From Callaeas wilsoni (taxonomy: Eukaryota > Chordata > Aves > Passeriformes > Callaeidae), in the NCBI GenBank assembly GCA_013398955.1, contig VWPU01017392.1:1-64000 (forward strand): a DNA stretch of 64,000 bases, given 5' to 3'. Of the stretch, positions 63,241 to 64,000 are shown in pieces. The notes beneath the pieces are model-generated. The model was not told the origin of the DNA. It worked only from the letters and a program-made list of their open reading frames with translations, and searched no databases. How positions within the stretch are numbered: position 1 is the stretch's first letter; every line of letters begins with the position of its first letter. A program made the position numbers and the translations under genes.

Positions 63241-64000
63241 TTTGTGGATGTATATCTTTATCTGAAAGGGAATGTGACTCAACTGCTGAATTTTTATAGA
63301 GCTAACCAAGCCCCCGTGGCAGGAGCTGGTTAACTACTTGCACTTGGCAGAATTGTGTGGCCTCACTCATCAACAAAGTGCTCCGTTATTCTCCTACCAG
63401 ATGTGGCTGGTCCTGGAATCTGTAAAAGCTGTATACTTTGGTCTGTCATATATTTGGTGAATTGTAAATGTTCTGTGCTCACGTTTTCCCAGATGTGGTA
63501 CCTGCTAATCCCTGGTGGCAGTGACCTGCTATTTTGAACATGGAGTTGATGCATTATTGATTAATCCAGGTTAGACTGCACTTAAAGTGGTTGTACTCTA
63601 ATTATATCTGGTGTCTAGAAATAATAGTTTAGCATTTCAGAGGCTTCTTGGAAGAGATGGGGTTTTCTGTACCAACAGAATGTTTATTCCGATGGTATTT
63701 TTGTCCTAGCAGGAAAAAAAATGTGTATCTTTTAACAGAGTATTCTTTTAATCTGCTTGCTTTTATATAACAATAATTTATCATTAGTAAGCTTCTTTTT
63801 CCCTGTGGATGTTTCATTTTAGCAGTACAATTTGTTGCTTTCAGAGAAAATAATACATCACTTGAAACCACTATACCGTAATCTCAAAATGAAGCTTCTT
63901 TAGTGAACCTTTTCCTTTCTATGTGTCTGTGTGTGATTTTTTGGTCAGTTACTCCTGTTTTATTAATGCTGAATTCTTTTAAAATATTTTATCTCAATAG

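Larger units (their letters stand above)
29845..64000 (+). other. MOCOS: MOCOS intron 3 (5' part, runs off the window)
   Basis: At least 34,156 bp of intron follow exon 3. In other vertebrates the next exon is large and encodes the region with the SGSTAAL- and YPAQSNFSG-type motifs. No frame on + contains these, so exon 4 is inferred to lie beyond 64000. The unique stretches 29876-46461 (apart from G/T- or A/C-rich tracts), 50291-52754, 54301-55937, 56200-58329, 58921-62849 and 63241-64000 hold no gene or repeat I can name. Confidence 0.75.

Overview
The window is nuclear DNA from a vertebrate, most likely a bird. It has one small CpG-rich gene start, very long AT-rich introns, and many CR1 LINE fragments that carry the typical avian 3' end (an ATTCTRTG-type tail next to a GGTTTGGGTTGGAAGGGAC-like block). 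It also has one probable endogenous retrovirus LTR and a likely ancient MIR-type SINE. There are no tRNA or rRNA genes, no CRISPR arrays and no prokaryotic operons. The species cannot be fixed from the sequence.

One gene is supported: the 5' part of MOCOS, molybdenum cofactor sulfurase, on the + strand. Coding exon 1 is 77-200, exon 2 is 27091-27180 and exon 3 is 29778-29844. All have consensus splice sites and compatible phases. Together they give about 94 uninterrupted residues with the family's YLDHAG and GNPHSQNISSKLT segments. Intron 1 is 26,890 bp, intron 2 is 2,597 bp, and intron 3 runs off the window after at least 34,156 bp. The large fourth exon that normally follows was not found, so the catalytic lysine region and the MOSC domain should lie to the right.

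Layout: 1-360 is a CpG-island promoter and first exon with GC boxes and a G-quadruplex motif. 395-615 is a very long CTC trinucleotide tract. 616-27090 is intron 1, holding three CR1 fragments (2.5, 9.4 and 21.8 kb), G/T-rich low-complexity DNA (12.7 kb), an ATT microsatellite (18.6 kb) and a GC-rich block at 24.6-25.9 kb that contains an ERVL-like LTR. 27181-29777 is intron 2 and appears plain. 29845-64000 is intron 3, with CR1 fragments at 46.9, 49.5, 52.8-54.3, 58.3 and 62.9 kb, a MIR-like SINE at 50.2 kb, and two diverged copies of a repeat I cannot name (46.5 and 55.9 kb).

I found no convincing undescribed coding system. Most open reading frames over 60 codons here are chance frames in AT-rich intron, simple repeats, or pieces of CR1. 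The observations most worth checking are the CTC tract beside the first splice donor, the LTR-bearing GC-rich block, the unnamed ancient repeat pair, and several perfect hairpins.
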